Shown here piece after piece: positions 14,541-23,048 of a DNA stretch of 24,125 nucleotides. The notes under the pieces were generated by a model. The model saw only the letters and a list, made by a program, of their open reading frames with translations. It was not told where the DNA came from and searched no databases. The translations under genes and the position numbers were made by a program. The stretch is from JBHELG01 sp046263195 (GTDB lineage Bacteria > Actinomycetota > Nitriliruptoria > Nitriliruptorales > JAHWKO01), in the NCBI GenBank assembly GCA_046263195.1, contig JBHELG010000018.1, forward strand, positions 1-24,125, written 5' to 3'. Positions within the stretch are counted from its first letter, which is position 1, and each line of letters begins with the position of its first letter.

Positions 14541-15365
14541 ATGACGCTCCTCGAACGACTTCACGAAACGGCCGGCCTGCCCACCTACCCGCTATCGGCC
14601 ACCCTCGAGCGGCTTCACGGCGGCCCCTTCGGGTTCAGCAGTCCTCGGGTCTTCGCCAACTTCGTGACCTCGCTCGACGGCGTCGTCTCGCTTCCTCATG
14701 TAGCTGCGTCTCCCGCTGTCATCAGCGGCAAAAGCGAAGCAGACCGCTTCATGATGGGGCTTCTACGCGCCTGCGCGGGAGCCGTCCTCATCGGGGCATC
14801 GACCCTGCGAGCTGAGCCCGAGCACAGGTGGACCCCTGAACACGTCTACCCGCGGGTTCGCGATGACTTCGCACAACTGCGGCGCGAACTCGAGCTCGCC
14901 CCGCGCCCCGAACTCGTCGTGGTTACCGGGACCGGGCATCTCGACCCAGGCATGCACGTGCTCGAAGAGGGAGCTCTCGTCCTGACGACGAGAAGAGGCG
15001 CCGACACGCTGGCCACCAGGCTGCCGTCTTCCTCCACCGTCATGGTGGTCAGCGAAAGCGACTCCCTCCAAATTGACACGGTCGTAGCGGTCATCCGCTC
15101 GCGAGGTCACGAACAGGTCCTCAGCGAAGGAGGCCCCAGGCTTCTCGGGCAGCTGCTCCAAACCCAGGTCCTGGACGAGCTCTTCGTGACCTTCTCTCCC
15201 ATCCTCCTGGGACGAACCGAGACGGAATACAGGCCGGGCCTCGTTGACGGAGTCGACCTGTCCTCGCCGTCCGCCCCCCGGGCGCAGGTGCTCAGCGTCC
15301 GCAGACACGACTCCCATCTGTTTGTTCGCTACCTGCTTTCCCACGCTGCGGGGGAGGGGATGTGA
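14541..15365 (+). CDS. RibD C-terminal-type pyrimidine/pterin reductase
   Basis: The protein has 274 residues. ATG 14541 comes 25 bases after folE, with GAGGA upstream. The DHFR-like fold of RibD's reductase domain is plain: ANFVTSLDGVVSL, then GLLRACAGAVLIGASTLRAEP, VLSEGGPRLLGQLLQ (NADPH-binding loop) and VLDELFVTFSPILLG. There is no deaminase domain, so it is a stand-alone reductase. Family members reduce the ribosyl-pyrimidine in riboflavin synthesis or act on pterin-like substrates with NADPH. Position directly after folE and overlapping an SDR favours a pterin-related substrate, which is inference. Confidence 0.85.
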   Translation: MTLLERLHETAGLPTYPLSATLERLHGGPFGFSSPRVFANFVTSLDGVVSLPHVAASPAVISGKSEADRFMMGLLRACAGAVLIGASTLRAEPEHRWTPEHVYPRVRDDFAQLRRELELAPRPELVVVTGTGHLDPGMHVLEEGALVLTTRRGADTLATRLPSSSTVMVVSESDSLQIDTVVAVIRSRGHEQVLSEGGPRLLGQLLQTQVLDELFVTFSPILLGRTETEYRPGLVDGVDLSSPSAPRAQVLSVRRHDSHLFVRYLLSHAAGEGM

Positions 15366-16123
15366 AGCCTCTCGGACACGCCGGTGCCCGTGGCTCTCAC
15401 GTGGAGTTCCGTGACACGACACCTCGAACAGTGCTGGTAACCGGCGCAACGGGCACCCTCGGTAGGACGGTTACCCGCCGCCTCCTCGAGGACGGGAACC
15501 GAGTGGCCGCCACCTGGCAGAACCAGGACAAGGCGCAGTCACTCGCAGACGAACTGCATGCTTTCCATGAGCGGCTCACGCTCGTGGAAGCCGACGTCAC
15601 CGATCCACAGTCCGTTGCAACCGCGGTGCAACGGACAGAGACGCAGCTCGGAACGGTAGAGGCTCTGGTCCACCTGGTCGGGGGTTGGGAGGGCGGCGCC
15701 CCCATTCACGAACACCCGCTTGAAGTCTGGGACCGCATGATGGACCTCAACCTGCACTCAGCATTCATTTGCTGTCGTGTCGCCTTGCCTGGAATGTATG
15801 CACTGAATTGGGGGCGGGTCGTGCTCGTCTCCAGTCGGGCTGCCCGCCAGGAGCGCGACAACCAGGGCGCCTACGCGGTGGCCAAGGCCGGGGTGTCGGT
15901 TCTTGCCGAGACGATCGCTGAAGAGAGCCGCGGCACAAACGTCACCGCCAACGTCATCGCCCCGTCCATCCTGGACACTCCTGGCAACCGGGCCGCGATC
16001 CCTGACGCAGATCGCTCGAAGTGGGTCCCTCTCGAGGACGTCGCCGCCACGGTCGCCTTTCTGATCTCCGAACAAGCAGGTGAGCTGCGCGGGGCATGGC
16101 TGCCCCTCTTCGGCTCGGCCTGA
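15362..16123 (+). CDS. Short-chain dehydrogenase/reductase
   Basis: The protein has 253 residues. GTG 15362 shares GTGA with the stop of the reductase gene; GTG 15401 is an alternative start nearer the first strand. The cofactor loop TGATGTLG is at residues 27-34, the catalytic Ser in VSSRAA at 157-158, and YAVAK gives Tyr171 and Lys175. NNAG is replaced by HLVGG, as in a subset of classical SDRs. Coupling to a RibD-C reductase downstream of folE makes a pterin or pyrimidine substrate plausible; pteridine reductases are also SDRs. The exact substrate cannot be read from sequence. Confidence 0.86.
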   Translation: MKPLGHAGARGSHVEFRDTTPRTVLVTGATGTLGRTVTRRLLEDGNRVAATWQNQDKAQSLADELHAFHERLTLVEADVTDPQSVATAVQRTETQLGTVEALVHLVGGWEGGAPIHEHPLEVWDRMMDLNLHSAFICCRVALPGMYALNWGRVVLVSSRAARQERDNQGAYAVAKAGVSVLAETIAEESRGTNVTANVIAPSILDTPGNRAAIPDADRSKWVPLEDVAATVAFLISEQAGELRGAWLPLFGSA

Positions 16124-16144
16124 ACGATGAGCAGGGACGCAACC

Positions 16145-16237
16145 ATGGCGCTCGCAACCATCGTCCGGCAACCGCTTGCAGACGACGGCAAAGCCTCTCG
16201 TCGGGGCATCCGGGGCTCCCCGGGGGGGCTGGTGTGA
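16145..16237 (+). CDS. Short leader-like ORF before the phospholipase-like gene
   Basis: A 30-residue frame starts at ATG 16145 with AGGGA 7 bases upstream. Its stop TGA (16235-16237) overlaps the next gene's GTG as GTGA. This geometry is typical of translational coupling and is the main support. The peptide (MALATIVRQPLADDGKASRR and on) is basic with no recognised motif. It may simply be a coupling leader. Confidence 0.35.
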   Translation: MALATIVRQPLADDGKASRRGIRGSPGGLV

Positions 16238-17751
16238 AGCCGCAGGAGCATCGTGCCCTCGGGGTCGCCGTCTCCTCGGCTGCCCTCGTAAATCTGGGGG
16301 GCGACAGCGGTGAGCCGTTCCTGCTGAGTTTCGGCGACGTCGTGGCCCTAAGCGGGGACTTCTTCATCGCCGACGGCGCCCCGATCCACAGTTGTCCTGG
16401 GGTGGATGCGGGCGCCGAGGCGCAGCCCTCCGAAGGGCTTTTCGAGCTGGCCGCCGTCCCCGGGGACCGAGGACAAGCGCCCGCCACCCGAGACGAGATC
16501 GTCTGTGCCCTCAAGGTGATGAGCGTGGACCAGAGGCTGGTAGACCCCAGGTTCGAGCCGGGCGGACAGTTCGGTAACTACAACTTCAGCTCAACCGCCT
16601 CGGAAACCGAGGTGGAGCGACGGGTGCGGGACCGCTTCCTGGCCCTGGGAGCTTCCAACGACGACCATTTCGTCCGCCCCGGCCCCAGAGGTCCCGCCAC
16701 CAGCGGCGATCGTCCTGCCGCCCGCTTCGGCTCGGCACCGCGCGCCTACCGCCGCCTGCACGAGCGCGCCCTCGACCAAGCCTGGCAGTTGGGCCGCGAC
16801 GGCGGTGGCATCTCCCACGCCATGGCCCGGGAGGCGGCCGCCCAGCACTACCTCACCGATGCCTTCGCCGCCGGGCATCTGCGCACGCCCGTGGCGGCCA
16901 TACGGGAGTTCTGGCAGGCGAAATACCCCGAGTTCTGGGAAGGGCTGCGGCGCAAGGTCGCCTCGGACACCGTGGACGCGCTGAGAGAGCTGACCGCGCC
17001 CTTGCGGATGCTGCCCACCTCCTTTCTCTACGGCCGAACGCTGCAGGCGGTGCGGGCGAGGACGAGGGGATTCCCCCGCATCTCGCTAGGCGATCTGCTG
17101 GCCAAGGTCTTCCACGACTACGACAACACGCACGGCCTCACCCTGGAGGGCGGCGGCAGACTCTTCGGCGACGGCTGCCTCGACCAGGGCCTAACCCGCG
17201 AGCTGGCGCTTGCCGCAGTGCGCGCCGGCGTCGACGACGTCGAAGTCGCCTTGACCCTGGGGGCATCCGGCAAGAGCTCCAGCGGCGAGGCGCTGTATCG
17301 GGCGGTTCGGCAGGTAACAGGAGCACCGGCCGAGCAGTTTGTCGCCGAGACCAAGATCCCGAAAGCTTCTCGCGACAATCCGCCCCAGAACTGGCAGGGA
17401 CCCGACGTTGAGGCCTTGTGGGAGTCGCCCATCGTTGGCACCAGGGGGACGACCGTGGGGGAGGCGGTGACCGAAGCGCTGGAGCTGGGCCAGGAGCTGC
17501 CGCGGCGGTTGGACTGTCTGGCGCACGGTGCCGTCGACTTCGTTGGGCTGTCCCAGATTCCCGCACTGCGCGAATGGGTGGTCGGAAAGGCGTGCCAGGC
17601 CTACCGCCGGGGCTTCCTACGGAACCTGACCACCGATCCCAAAGGGACCGTGCTCGCCTGCCTCTCCGACCATCACCTTGATATCACGGTCCCACCCCCA
17701 GGGATGGTGAGGGAAGAGGTGGTTGCTCAGGGCAGCAGCCAGACTGAATGA
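16234..17751 (+). CDS. Zinc-dependent phospholipase C-like protein
   Basis: I choose GTG 16234 because the sequence becomes family-like there (KPQEHRALGVAVSSAALVNL) and the start overlaps a short upstream ORF; the 46 residues before it are low-complexity and overlap the SDR gene. The product is about 505 residues. LLSFGDVVALSGDFF near the N-terminus and REAAAQHYLTDAFAAGHLRT with its H-x3-D-x4-H arrangement resemble the metal-binding helices of phospholipase C / S1-P1-nuclease-fold proteins. No signal peptide is evident. Activity on phospholipids is inferred from fold alone. Beyond its TGA the same frame stays open for a further 41 codons to the GH65 gene. Confidence 0.6.
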   Translation: MKPQEHRALGVAVSSAALVNLGGDSGEPFLLSFGDVVALSGDFFIADGAPIHSCPGVDAGAEAQPSEGLFELAAVPGDRGQAPATRDEIVCALKVMSVDQRLVDPRFEPGGQFGNYNFSSTASETEVERRVRDRFLALGASNDDHFVRPGPRGPATSGDRPAARFGSAPRAYRRLHERALDQAWQLGRDGGGISHAMAREAAAQHYLTDAFAAGHLRTPVAAIREFWQAKYPEFWEGLRRKVASDTVDALRELTAPLRMLPTSFLYGRTLQAVRARTRGFPRISLGDLLAKVFHDYDNTHGLTLEGGGRLFGDGCLDQGLTRELALAAVRAGVDDVEVALTLGASGKSSSGEALYRAVRQVTGAPAEQFVAETKIPKASRDNPPQNWQGPDVEALWESPIVGTRGTTVGEAVTEALELGQELPRRLDCLAHGAVDFVGLSQIPALREWVVGKACQAYRRGFLRNLTTDPKGTVLACLSDHHLDITVPPPGMVREEVVAQGSSQTE

Positions 17752-17877
17752 ACAGGACAGGAGATCGCTGATGCAGTTGGGGATGTTTGGGGGGATGAAC
17801 GGCGAGAGTTGCGGCCAACGGCCAGCGGTGATGACCTCTTGCTTGGCGAACTAGCCGAGCTCCTCGAGCACCAATGA
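17752..17877 (+). pseudogene. Orphan C-terminal fragment, possibly of a HAD-type phosphatase/mutase
   Basis: Directly after the previous TGA and in the same frame, 41 codons with protein-like composition run to a TGA at 17875-17877 that overlaps the GH65 ATG. There is no ATG or GTG start inside. The ending, GDDLLLGELAELLEHQ, resembles the last strand and helix of beta-phosphoglucomutase-like HAD proteins, which precede GH65 genes in mycobacteria (the Rv3400-Rv3401 pair). It may be the stub of such a gene after deletion, or a read-through tail of the phospholipase-like protein. The HAD reading is weak. Confidence 0.35.
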
Positions 17878-20237
17878 TCGATCACCCCGCCTTCAGCGTC
17901 GAACCGTGGTCCGTGCGGGAATGCCAACTGAATCTGGAGGTGCTCGCCCAAACCGAGTCGGTCTTCGCCCTGTCCAACGGCCACATAGGCCTGCGCGGCA
18001 ACCTCGACGAGGGCGAGCCCCACGGATTGCCCGGCACCTACCTCAACTCGCTCTACGAGTTGAGACCTCTTCCTCACGCCGAACTCGCCTACGGCTATCC
18101 CGAATCCGGCCAGACCGTCATCAACGTCACCAATGGCAAGCTCATCCGCGTGCTCGTCGACGACTGGCCCTTCGACGTCCGTGACGGCACACCCCACGAA
18201 CACGAGCGGGTCCTCGACCTGCGGGCAGGCACTCTCACCCGGCGCGTGCTGTGGTCCTCCCCCGCAGGGTGCCCGGTGCGCATCACCTCCACCCGGCTGG
18301 TGTCCTTCACTCACCGGGCCGTCGCCGCGATGTGCTACCAGGTCGAACCCATCGGCAAAGCCTTCCGCGCCGTGGTGCAGTCCGAGCTGGTAGCCAACGA
18401 ACCTCTGCCCGACACTCGCGGGGACCCGCGAACCGCAGCCGGCCTCGAATCATCCCTGGTACTAGACGAGAACCTCACCGAGGATACGTCCGCCGTGATG
18501 GTCCATCACACGAAGGGGAGCAAGCTGCGTCTCGCCGTCGCCATGGACCACGAAATCAATGGCCTAGCCGGCTTGCAGATCCAGGCACAGGGCGTCGCCG
18601 ACGTCAGCCGGGTCTCCTTCGCCGCCCAACTCCACCCCGGGCAGACGCTGCAGCTGGTCAAGTTCATCGCCTACGGCTGGTCGAGCCAACGCTCCCGCCC
18701 CGCCCTCCACGACCAGGTCGTTGCTGCGCTCACCAGTGCCCGGCTCACCGGATGGGACGGCCTACTGGCCGAACAGCGCTCCTTCCTCGATGAGTTCTGG
18801 GCTGGCGCCGATGTCCAGGTGGAAGGCGACGCCGAGGTGCAACAGGCGGTCCGCTTCGGACTGTTCCACATCCTGCAGTCCGGGGCTCGAGGCGAGTGGC
18901 AGCCCATCCCAGGCAAGGGACTCACCGGACCGGGCTACGACGGGCCCACCTTCTGGGACACCGAGACCTTCGTGCTGCCCCCGCTCATCTACTGCCATCC
19001 CCAAGCGGCCGCCGACGCACTGCGCTGGCGGTACACGACGCTGCCCAGCGCCACCGACCGGGTCGCCCGCCTCGGCCTTCAAGGGGCAGCATTCCCGTGG
19101 CGCACCATCGCCGGTGAGGAATCCTCGGGCTACTGGCCGGCCAGCACCGCCGCCTTCCATATCAACGCCGATATCGCCGACGCCGTCCTGCGCTACCTCG
19201 ACGCGCCACCCAAGACACCGACTTCGAACGCGACACCGCCCTTCCGCTGCTGGTAGCCACGCCCGGCTGTGGCGCTGCCTGGGACAGCACGACCTCGACC
19301 GTCGGTTCCGCATCGACGGCGTCACCGGACCCGACGAGTACAGCGCAGTGGCCGACAACAACGTTTACACCAACCTCATGGCCCAACAAAACCTGCGAGC
19401 CGCAGCCGACGCCGTCGACCGCTACCCCCAGGAGGCCCGGGCGCTAGGAGTGACCCAGGAGGAAACCGCCTCGTGGCGCGATGCAGCCACCACCATGCTC
19501 ATCCCCTACGACGAGCGCCTCGGCGTCCACCCACAAAGCGAAGGCTTCACCGACCACGCCCGCTGGGACTTCGCCGCCACCAGCGTCGACCAGTACCCCC
19601 TCTTCCTGCACTTCCCCTACTTCGACCTCTACCGCAAGCAGGTGGTCAAACAGGCCGACCTCGTGCTGGCCATGCACCTGCGCGGCGACGCCTTCACCAA
19701 CGAGCAGAAGGCCCGCAACTTCGCCTACTACGAAGCCATCACCGTCCGAGACTCGTCCTTGTCAGCCGGCACCCAGGCCGTTCTGGCGGCGGAGGTGGGC
19801 CAACTCGAGCTGGCTCACGATTACCTGCGCGAAGCCGCTCTCAGGGACCTCCACGACCGGCAACACAACACCCGAGACGGCCTGCACATGGCCTCCCTGG
19901 CCGCAGCCTGGACCGCGCTCGTCGCCGGTCTGGGCGGCATGCGAGCCGGCAACGGCCGCATCACTTTCGCGCCCCGCCTCCCCAGTGGTATCAGCCAGAT
20001 CACCTTCTGGCTCAACTATCGCGGGCGACATCTCGAAGTTGTCGCAGGCGCGACCGCGCCACCTATCAACTCCTGCACGGCCCGCCGCTACCCACAGCCC
20101 ACCACGGCATACACTTCCTCGTCAGCGACGACCCGGTCGCCCACGCCATTCCCCCTCTTGCTCCCCCACACCCACCACACCAACCCCCCGGCCGCGAGCC
20201 GATGGCCCGCCACTCCGGAAGACCCACGGTGCCATAG
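17874..20237 (+). pseudogene. Glycoside hydrolase family 65 phosphorylase/hydrolase, three frameshifts
   Basis: Rebuilt length is about 787 residues, normal for GH65. The first frame (17874 to about 19210) holds the N-terminal beta-sandwich and linker (QTESVFALSNGHIGLRGNLD, LPGTYLNSLYELRPLP) and the barrel entry (GLTGPGYDGPTFWDTETFVL). A short second frame carries DTDFERDTALPLLVAT. The third runs from 19261 with TGPDEYSAVADNNVYTN, whose Glu (codon 19336-19338) is the general acid of GH65 phosphorylases, to about 20045. The last frame ends in PPGREP and stops at 20237. Each join is a one-base loss. Close resemblance to mycobacterial Rv3401 suggests an alpha-glucobiose substrate such as trehalose, kojibiose or maltose. 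As written, only an inactive 460-residue N-terminal product would form. Confidence 0.8.
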
Positions 20238-20374
20238 CCATCGCATGTCTTGCGCAAGCCCCCCACTTGGTGGTGCTCACAGCCCGCAGTGATGCTGATG
20301 GCACACTCACGCCTCGAGCCCGGTGGCGTGCTCGCGTGCGCGACATCGAACACTTCCCCACGCGTCCGCCAGAG

Positions 20375-20911
20375 CTACCAGACGATGCTGCATCCGAACG
20401 GCTCGGTGCTTCGCACCTTGACTGGGCGTCCGGCCATGACGTCGGCCACGGCGTCCTCCAGGTCCGCGCTGGTGATCGTCTTTCCGAGTCGGGAGTCGTC
20501 GATGCGCCCGCTGTAGAGCACGTCGAGCACCGGATCCAGCAGAAAGGCATGGGGCGTGCACACGGCGCCAAAGGCCCGAGCGAGTGCCCCGTCGGCATCC
20601 TTGAGATACGCGAAGGTGTAGGACCGTTTGGTCGCTCGAGCGACCATCTCGTCCACGGTGTCTGGCGGCGAGAGGCTGGCATTGTTGGAGTTCACGCCTA
20701 CGACCTCGAGGCCAGCAGGCCGCCACGCATCGGCCAACGCGATGAGGCGTCCCTCATAGGCACGCACAGTTGGACAACCGTTGGCCATGAATATGACGGC
20801 CGTCGCCGTGGTACCGGCCAACGACCCCAGCGAATGCTCTTGGCCGTCGACGCCGACCAGCGGCACCCTCATGATGTCTTGGAGACCTGTCGTGGACATC
20901 TCTTCCGCCAT
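20375..20911 (-). CDS. Thioredoxin-fold redoxin (AhpC/TSA-like)
   Basis: The protein has 178 residues from ATG 20909-20911, two bases after the stop of the upstream gene; ATG at 20899 is an alternative start. The redoxin pattern is clear: AVIFMANGCPTVRAYEGRLI with a single Cys46, then VVGVNSNNA, FAYLKDADGALARAFGAVCTPHAFLLD with Cys118 before the cis-proline, YSGRIDDS and the C-terminal GCSIVW with Cys174. This matches a group of one-Cys thioredoxin-like proteins ending in GCSIKW. They are thought to be thiol peroxidase- or reductase-like; substrate unknown. It is cytoplasmic, with no signal peptide. It forms a two-gene operon with 20914-21540. Confidence 0.85.
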   Translation of the reverse strand: MAEEMSTTGLQDIMRVPLVGVDGQEHSLGSLAGTTATAVIFMANGCPTVRAYEGRLIALADAWRPAGLEVVGVNSNNASLSPPDTVDEMVARATKRSYTFAYLKDADGALARAFGAVCTPHAFLLDPVLDVLYSGRIDDSRLGKTITSADLEDAVADVMAGRPVKVRSTEPFGCSIVW

Positions 20912-20913
20912 TT

Positions 20914-21540
20914 CTAGAAACGATCAGGGAACTGTTTGACTATCCCAGTAGCCAGCACGTCAGAGACCGTCAGGATCTCGGTGAAGATTTGATCGAACGC
21001 TTCAATGTCGTCCTCCCAACGCTTTTCCAGCCGGGCGACGGCCTCATCCTTGGTCAAGGCCAAGTGCTGGCTCAACAGGTCGGCCAAGTCGCTTTCCGGC
21101 CAATTTGGGTTGGCCCCGGCGAGAAACGAGGCGATCTTGGCGGCGTTTTCGTCCCATTTCCGGTCGGCGGCAGCGAACTTGGCCTGGTCACCCGTCTTGG
21201 CCGCCTCGACGAGGTCGACGGCCACGGTGATGTGCTCTTTCAGTAGCAGGGTGAGCTGGTGGCCGGCCATCTCGCCGTAGAAGGGGATGATGGCGTTGCC
21301 GATGTCCTCCTGGTTCTTCAAGAGCCTGCCCGCGACTGTGGCCGTGTCAGGCGAGTCGAAGATGGCGGCCACCACGTACTCCCTCGTCCATATCACGTGG
21401 TCCGACCAGAGCCGCCGCAACGCCAGTCGCAGCGACAGTTCCTCGGGCCCGACGGCACGAGCATGGTCATGCTCCGTTCGGAAGTGGTCGAGGATCCGGT
21501 GAAAGAGGGACGGGTCCCTCTCGTGGGTTGAAGTCGGCAC
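20914..21540 (-). CDS. Conserved helical protein of unknown function
   Basis: The protein has 208 residues. GTG 21538-21540 follows GGGAGG at a spacing of 9. It is all-helical, with the blocks LWSDHVIWTREYVVAAIFD, PFYGEMAG, LLLKEHITVAVDLV, WDENAAKIASFLAGANPNW, HLALTKDEAV and the ending GIVKQFPDRF. I know these blocks from a widespread small bacterial family whose database labels (for example glycosyltransferase) are unreliable. The protein looks like a four-helix bundle with conserved His, Tyr and Trp residues that might bind metal or haem, but no role is established. The redoxin gene starts two bases after its stop, so the two probably act together, perhaps in redox stress. Confidence 0.7.
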   Translation of the reverse strand: MPTSTHERDPSLFHRILDHFRTEHDHARAVGPEELSLRLALRRLWSDHVIWTREYVVAAIFDSPDTATVAGRLLKNQEDIGNAIIPFYGEMAGHQLTLLLKEHITVAVDLVEAAKTGDQAKFAAADRKWDENAAKIASFLAGANPNWPESDLADLLSQHLALTKDEAVARLEKRWEDDIEAFDQIFTEILTVSDVLATGIVKQFPDRF

Positions 21541-21737
21541 AGCTCATCCTCCCGTCGCTCTCTGTTCTCCTAACGGAATTGTCGGTGGTGGGCGTTTGCC
21601 TACAAAGAATCCATAAGCAAGAGTGATGGTTATTGACACGTCGGTGTGAGGGACAGTCCGCTCCTCTCGAGGCTGCGGTGAAGCCGAGGTGGACACGATG
21701 ACGGCTGTGGCGTCGACCACGCGGCTCGTGGTCACAA

Positions 21738-21877
21738 GGGGCTGATAGCTTCGCCGCCGCCAAGTACAAGGCGGGGTGTGGTTGGCCGGCCAGGAGGTGG
21801 AGGTGGTCTGCGACGGGCGGCTCGTCCACATCCACCACCGGGGCGTGCTGATCGCAACCCGCGCCCGACGCCACTGA
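21738..21877 (+). mobile_element. Transposase C-terminal remnant 1
   Basis: Two adjacent frames carry SFAAAKYKAG and, one base back, VWLAGQEVEVVCDGRLVHIH then VLIATRARRH and a stop at 21877. Together they are the C-terminal strand-rich domain of an integrase-type (DDE) transposase of IS481-like kind. One base is missing at the join. Nothing of the catalytic domain is present upstream, so it is a relic. Confidence 0.55.
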
Positions 21878-21949
21878 GTCGAGAAATGAAAGTCGGCGTG
21901 GGTGCGCAAGACCACCCGGCAAGGCAGGAGCCGGCCATCGGCACCGCTC

Positions 21950-22190
21950 CGTCGGTGGCTCGCAAGGTCGACTCGTCCGGCGACGTGTGCTTCGCGGGGT
22001 ACAACTATCGGGTTGGCAACGCCTACCGGCGTCGTCAGGTGCAGGTGGCGGTGGTCGGCGACACCGTCGAAATCTTCGTCGGCCAAGAGCTCATCCGAGC
22101 GCACCCGGTCAGCACGACCCCACCCGCCAGCACGGTGCGCTGGCCAACCCCGGCGGCCGACCCAACCGCATCAACGCCGCCACCCCCTAA
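21950..22190 (+). mobile_element. Transposase C-terminal remnant 2
   Basis: ARKVDSSGDVCFAGYNYRVG then RRRQVQVAVVGDTVEIFVG and LIRAHP match the same integrase C-terminal domain as remnant 1. After one missing base near 22110 it continues HDPTRQHGALANPGGRPNRI to a stop at 22190, the usual tail of such transposases. It is a second, different copy lying directly behind the first, both without a DDE core. Terminal-repeat-like sequence follows at 22195. Confidence 0.6.
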
Positions 22191-22194
22191 CCAG

Positions 22195-22239
22195 TGTCAG
22201 GTAGGAATCAAAGTGTCAGCTGGGTACCGAAACTTGACA
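22195..22239. repeat. Possible IS right terminal sequence
   Basis: Starting 5 bases after the transposase stop, TGTCAGG (22195), AGTGTCAG (22212) and CTTGACA (22233) form repeated TGTCA/TGACA half-sites, typical of IS481/IS3-type ends. No matching left end is visible in the window, consistent with a partial element. Confidence 0.35.
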
Positions 22240-22372
22240 ATACGCGCGCCGTTGGCAGCTCGGCTAGCCGCTGTCCCAAGCGTTCTTGGGCGGCTTTCAT
22301 GGCGTGATAGGTGGCGTCTGGTGGTCCTGTGAGGTCTATGAAAGGCGTTTCTCGACAAAATGAGGGTGCCTC
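22208..22372 (-). pseudogene. Unrecognised minus-strand coding fragment
   Basis: A 55-codon frame, open between the TGA at 22373 and its own TGA at 22208, reads FIDLTGPPDATYHAMKAAQE then RLGQRLAELPTARV before ending inside the IS-like terminal sequence. The helical composition looks genuine and suggests the C-terminal part of a longer protein cut by the IS insertion. It has no start codon of its own and lies in the same frame as the fragment upstream of it. Family unknown. Confidence 0.35.
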
Positions 22373-22662
22373 TCAGTGACCCGTAAGGCGCACAGGCCAG
22401 TGCTCGTCGTCGGGTAGATCCATGCCGAGCTCGTCGGCGATCGCACGCGCTTGGCGGTCGAGCTCGCTGGCTCGCTCCTCGTCGCCGGGTCTTCCGCGCT
22501 CAGCATCTGGGCGAAGCCGGCCAGGGTGAGGGCGACGAGAGGAGGGGAGCCCAGCCGCTGGTGATGATCGATCGCGGCCTCGAGTGGGCTGGGGCATCCT
22601 GGAAGCGGGCGCGCCGTCGCAGGGGTGCTTCGTCGGGTAGTTGTGACTGTTGCTCTCATCAC
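22373..22662 (-). pseudogene. C-terminal fragment of a TPR-type regulator (LuxR/BTAD or cyclase-like), frameshifted
   Basis: One frame gives AIDHHQRLGSPPLVALTLAG then FAQML. A neighbouring frame gives RGRPGDEERASELDRQARAI and ADELGMDL to a stop at 22373. Joined, they form the last helical repeat of the long TPR region found at the C-terminus of large LuxR-type ATPase regulators or adenylate-cyclase-like proteins. All upstream domains are absent. It is a relic; the family name is approximate. Confidence 0.45.
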
Positions 22663-22758
22663 CTCTCCTCCGACTTGTGGCCGGTTTTTTCCTACTCCAA
22701 TTGCGTGGCTGCGTTGACGGCCGGCGCCTCTGCGGTGGGGGCGGGTTGATGGGTAGGT

Positions 22759-23004
22759 CTAGCGGCCGAGGGCAAGGGTGAGACCGAACTGGCGATCGCG
22801 CGTCAGCTCCTGCCGGTGCCGGTCCAGCGTGGTGGCGGCCGACCGGTGCTCGGCCTGTTGCGACGGATCGTGGGGTTCGTCGGCGAGGGTGGCTGTCGGT
22901 CGGCGATGTTCCAGCGCACCCGGTAGCCCTCGACGGTACGCGCGGCCTCGCGCCACAGGGACTGCTCGTTGGCGGCCGGGGGCTGGCACCAAGCGGCGAT
23001 GGCT
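22759..23004 (-). pseudogene. Relaxase-like (TrwC/TraA type) C-terminal remnant 1
   Basis: One frame reads AAWCQPPAANEQSLWREAAR then TVEGYRVRWNIAD. The next frame continues ATLADEPHDPSQQAEHRSAA to a stop at 22759. The W-R-E-A-A-x-x-V-x-x-Y-R-x-x-x-x-I-x-D pattern followed by an acidic DE block is typical of the C-terminal tail of large actinobacterial MobF-type relaxase/helicases. Nothing of the relaxase or helicase domains remains. A frameshift lies near 22905. Attribution rests on that motif alone. Confidence 0.45.
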
Positions 23005-23048
23005 AAGCCGCGCAGAGGCCGTGCACCCCGATCCTGGGGAGCCCATCC

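Noticed and set aside
16096..16233. Longer start for the phospholipase-like protein
   Set aside because: The 46 extra residues are low-complexity, overlap the SDR gene, and lack family similarity; GTG 16234 has a GTGA overlap.
18721..19260. The first 180 codons of the second long GH65-region ORF
   Set aside because: They are an off-frame reading of GH65; only the part after about 19261 is genuine protein.
19481..20917. A 478-codon plus-strand ORF over GH65's end and the redoxin gene
   Set aside because: Thr/Pro/Ser-rich in its first half and antisense to the redoxin in its second; no domain.
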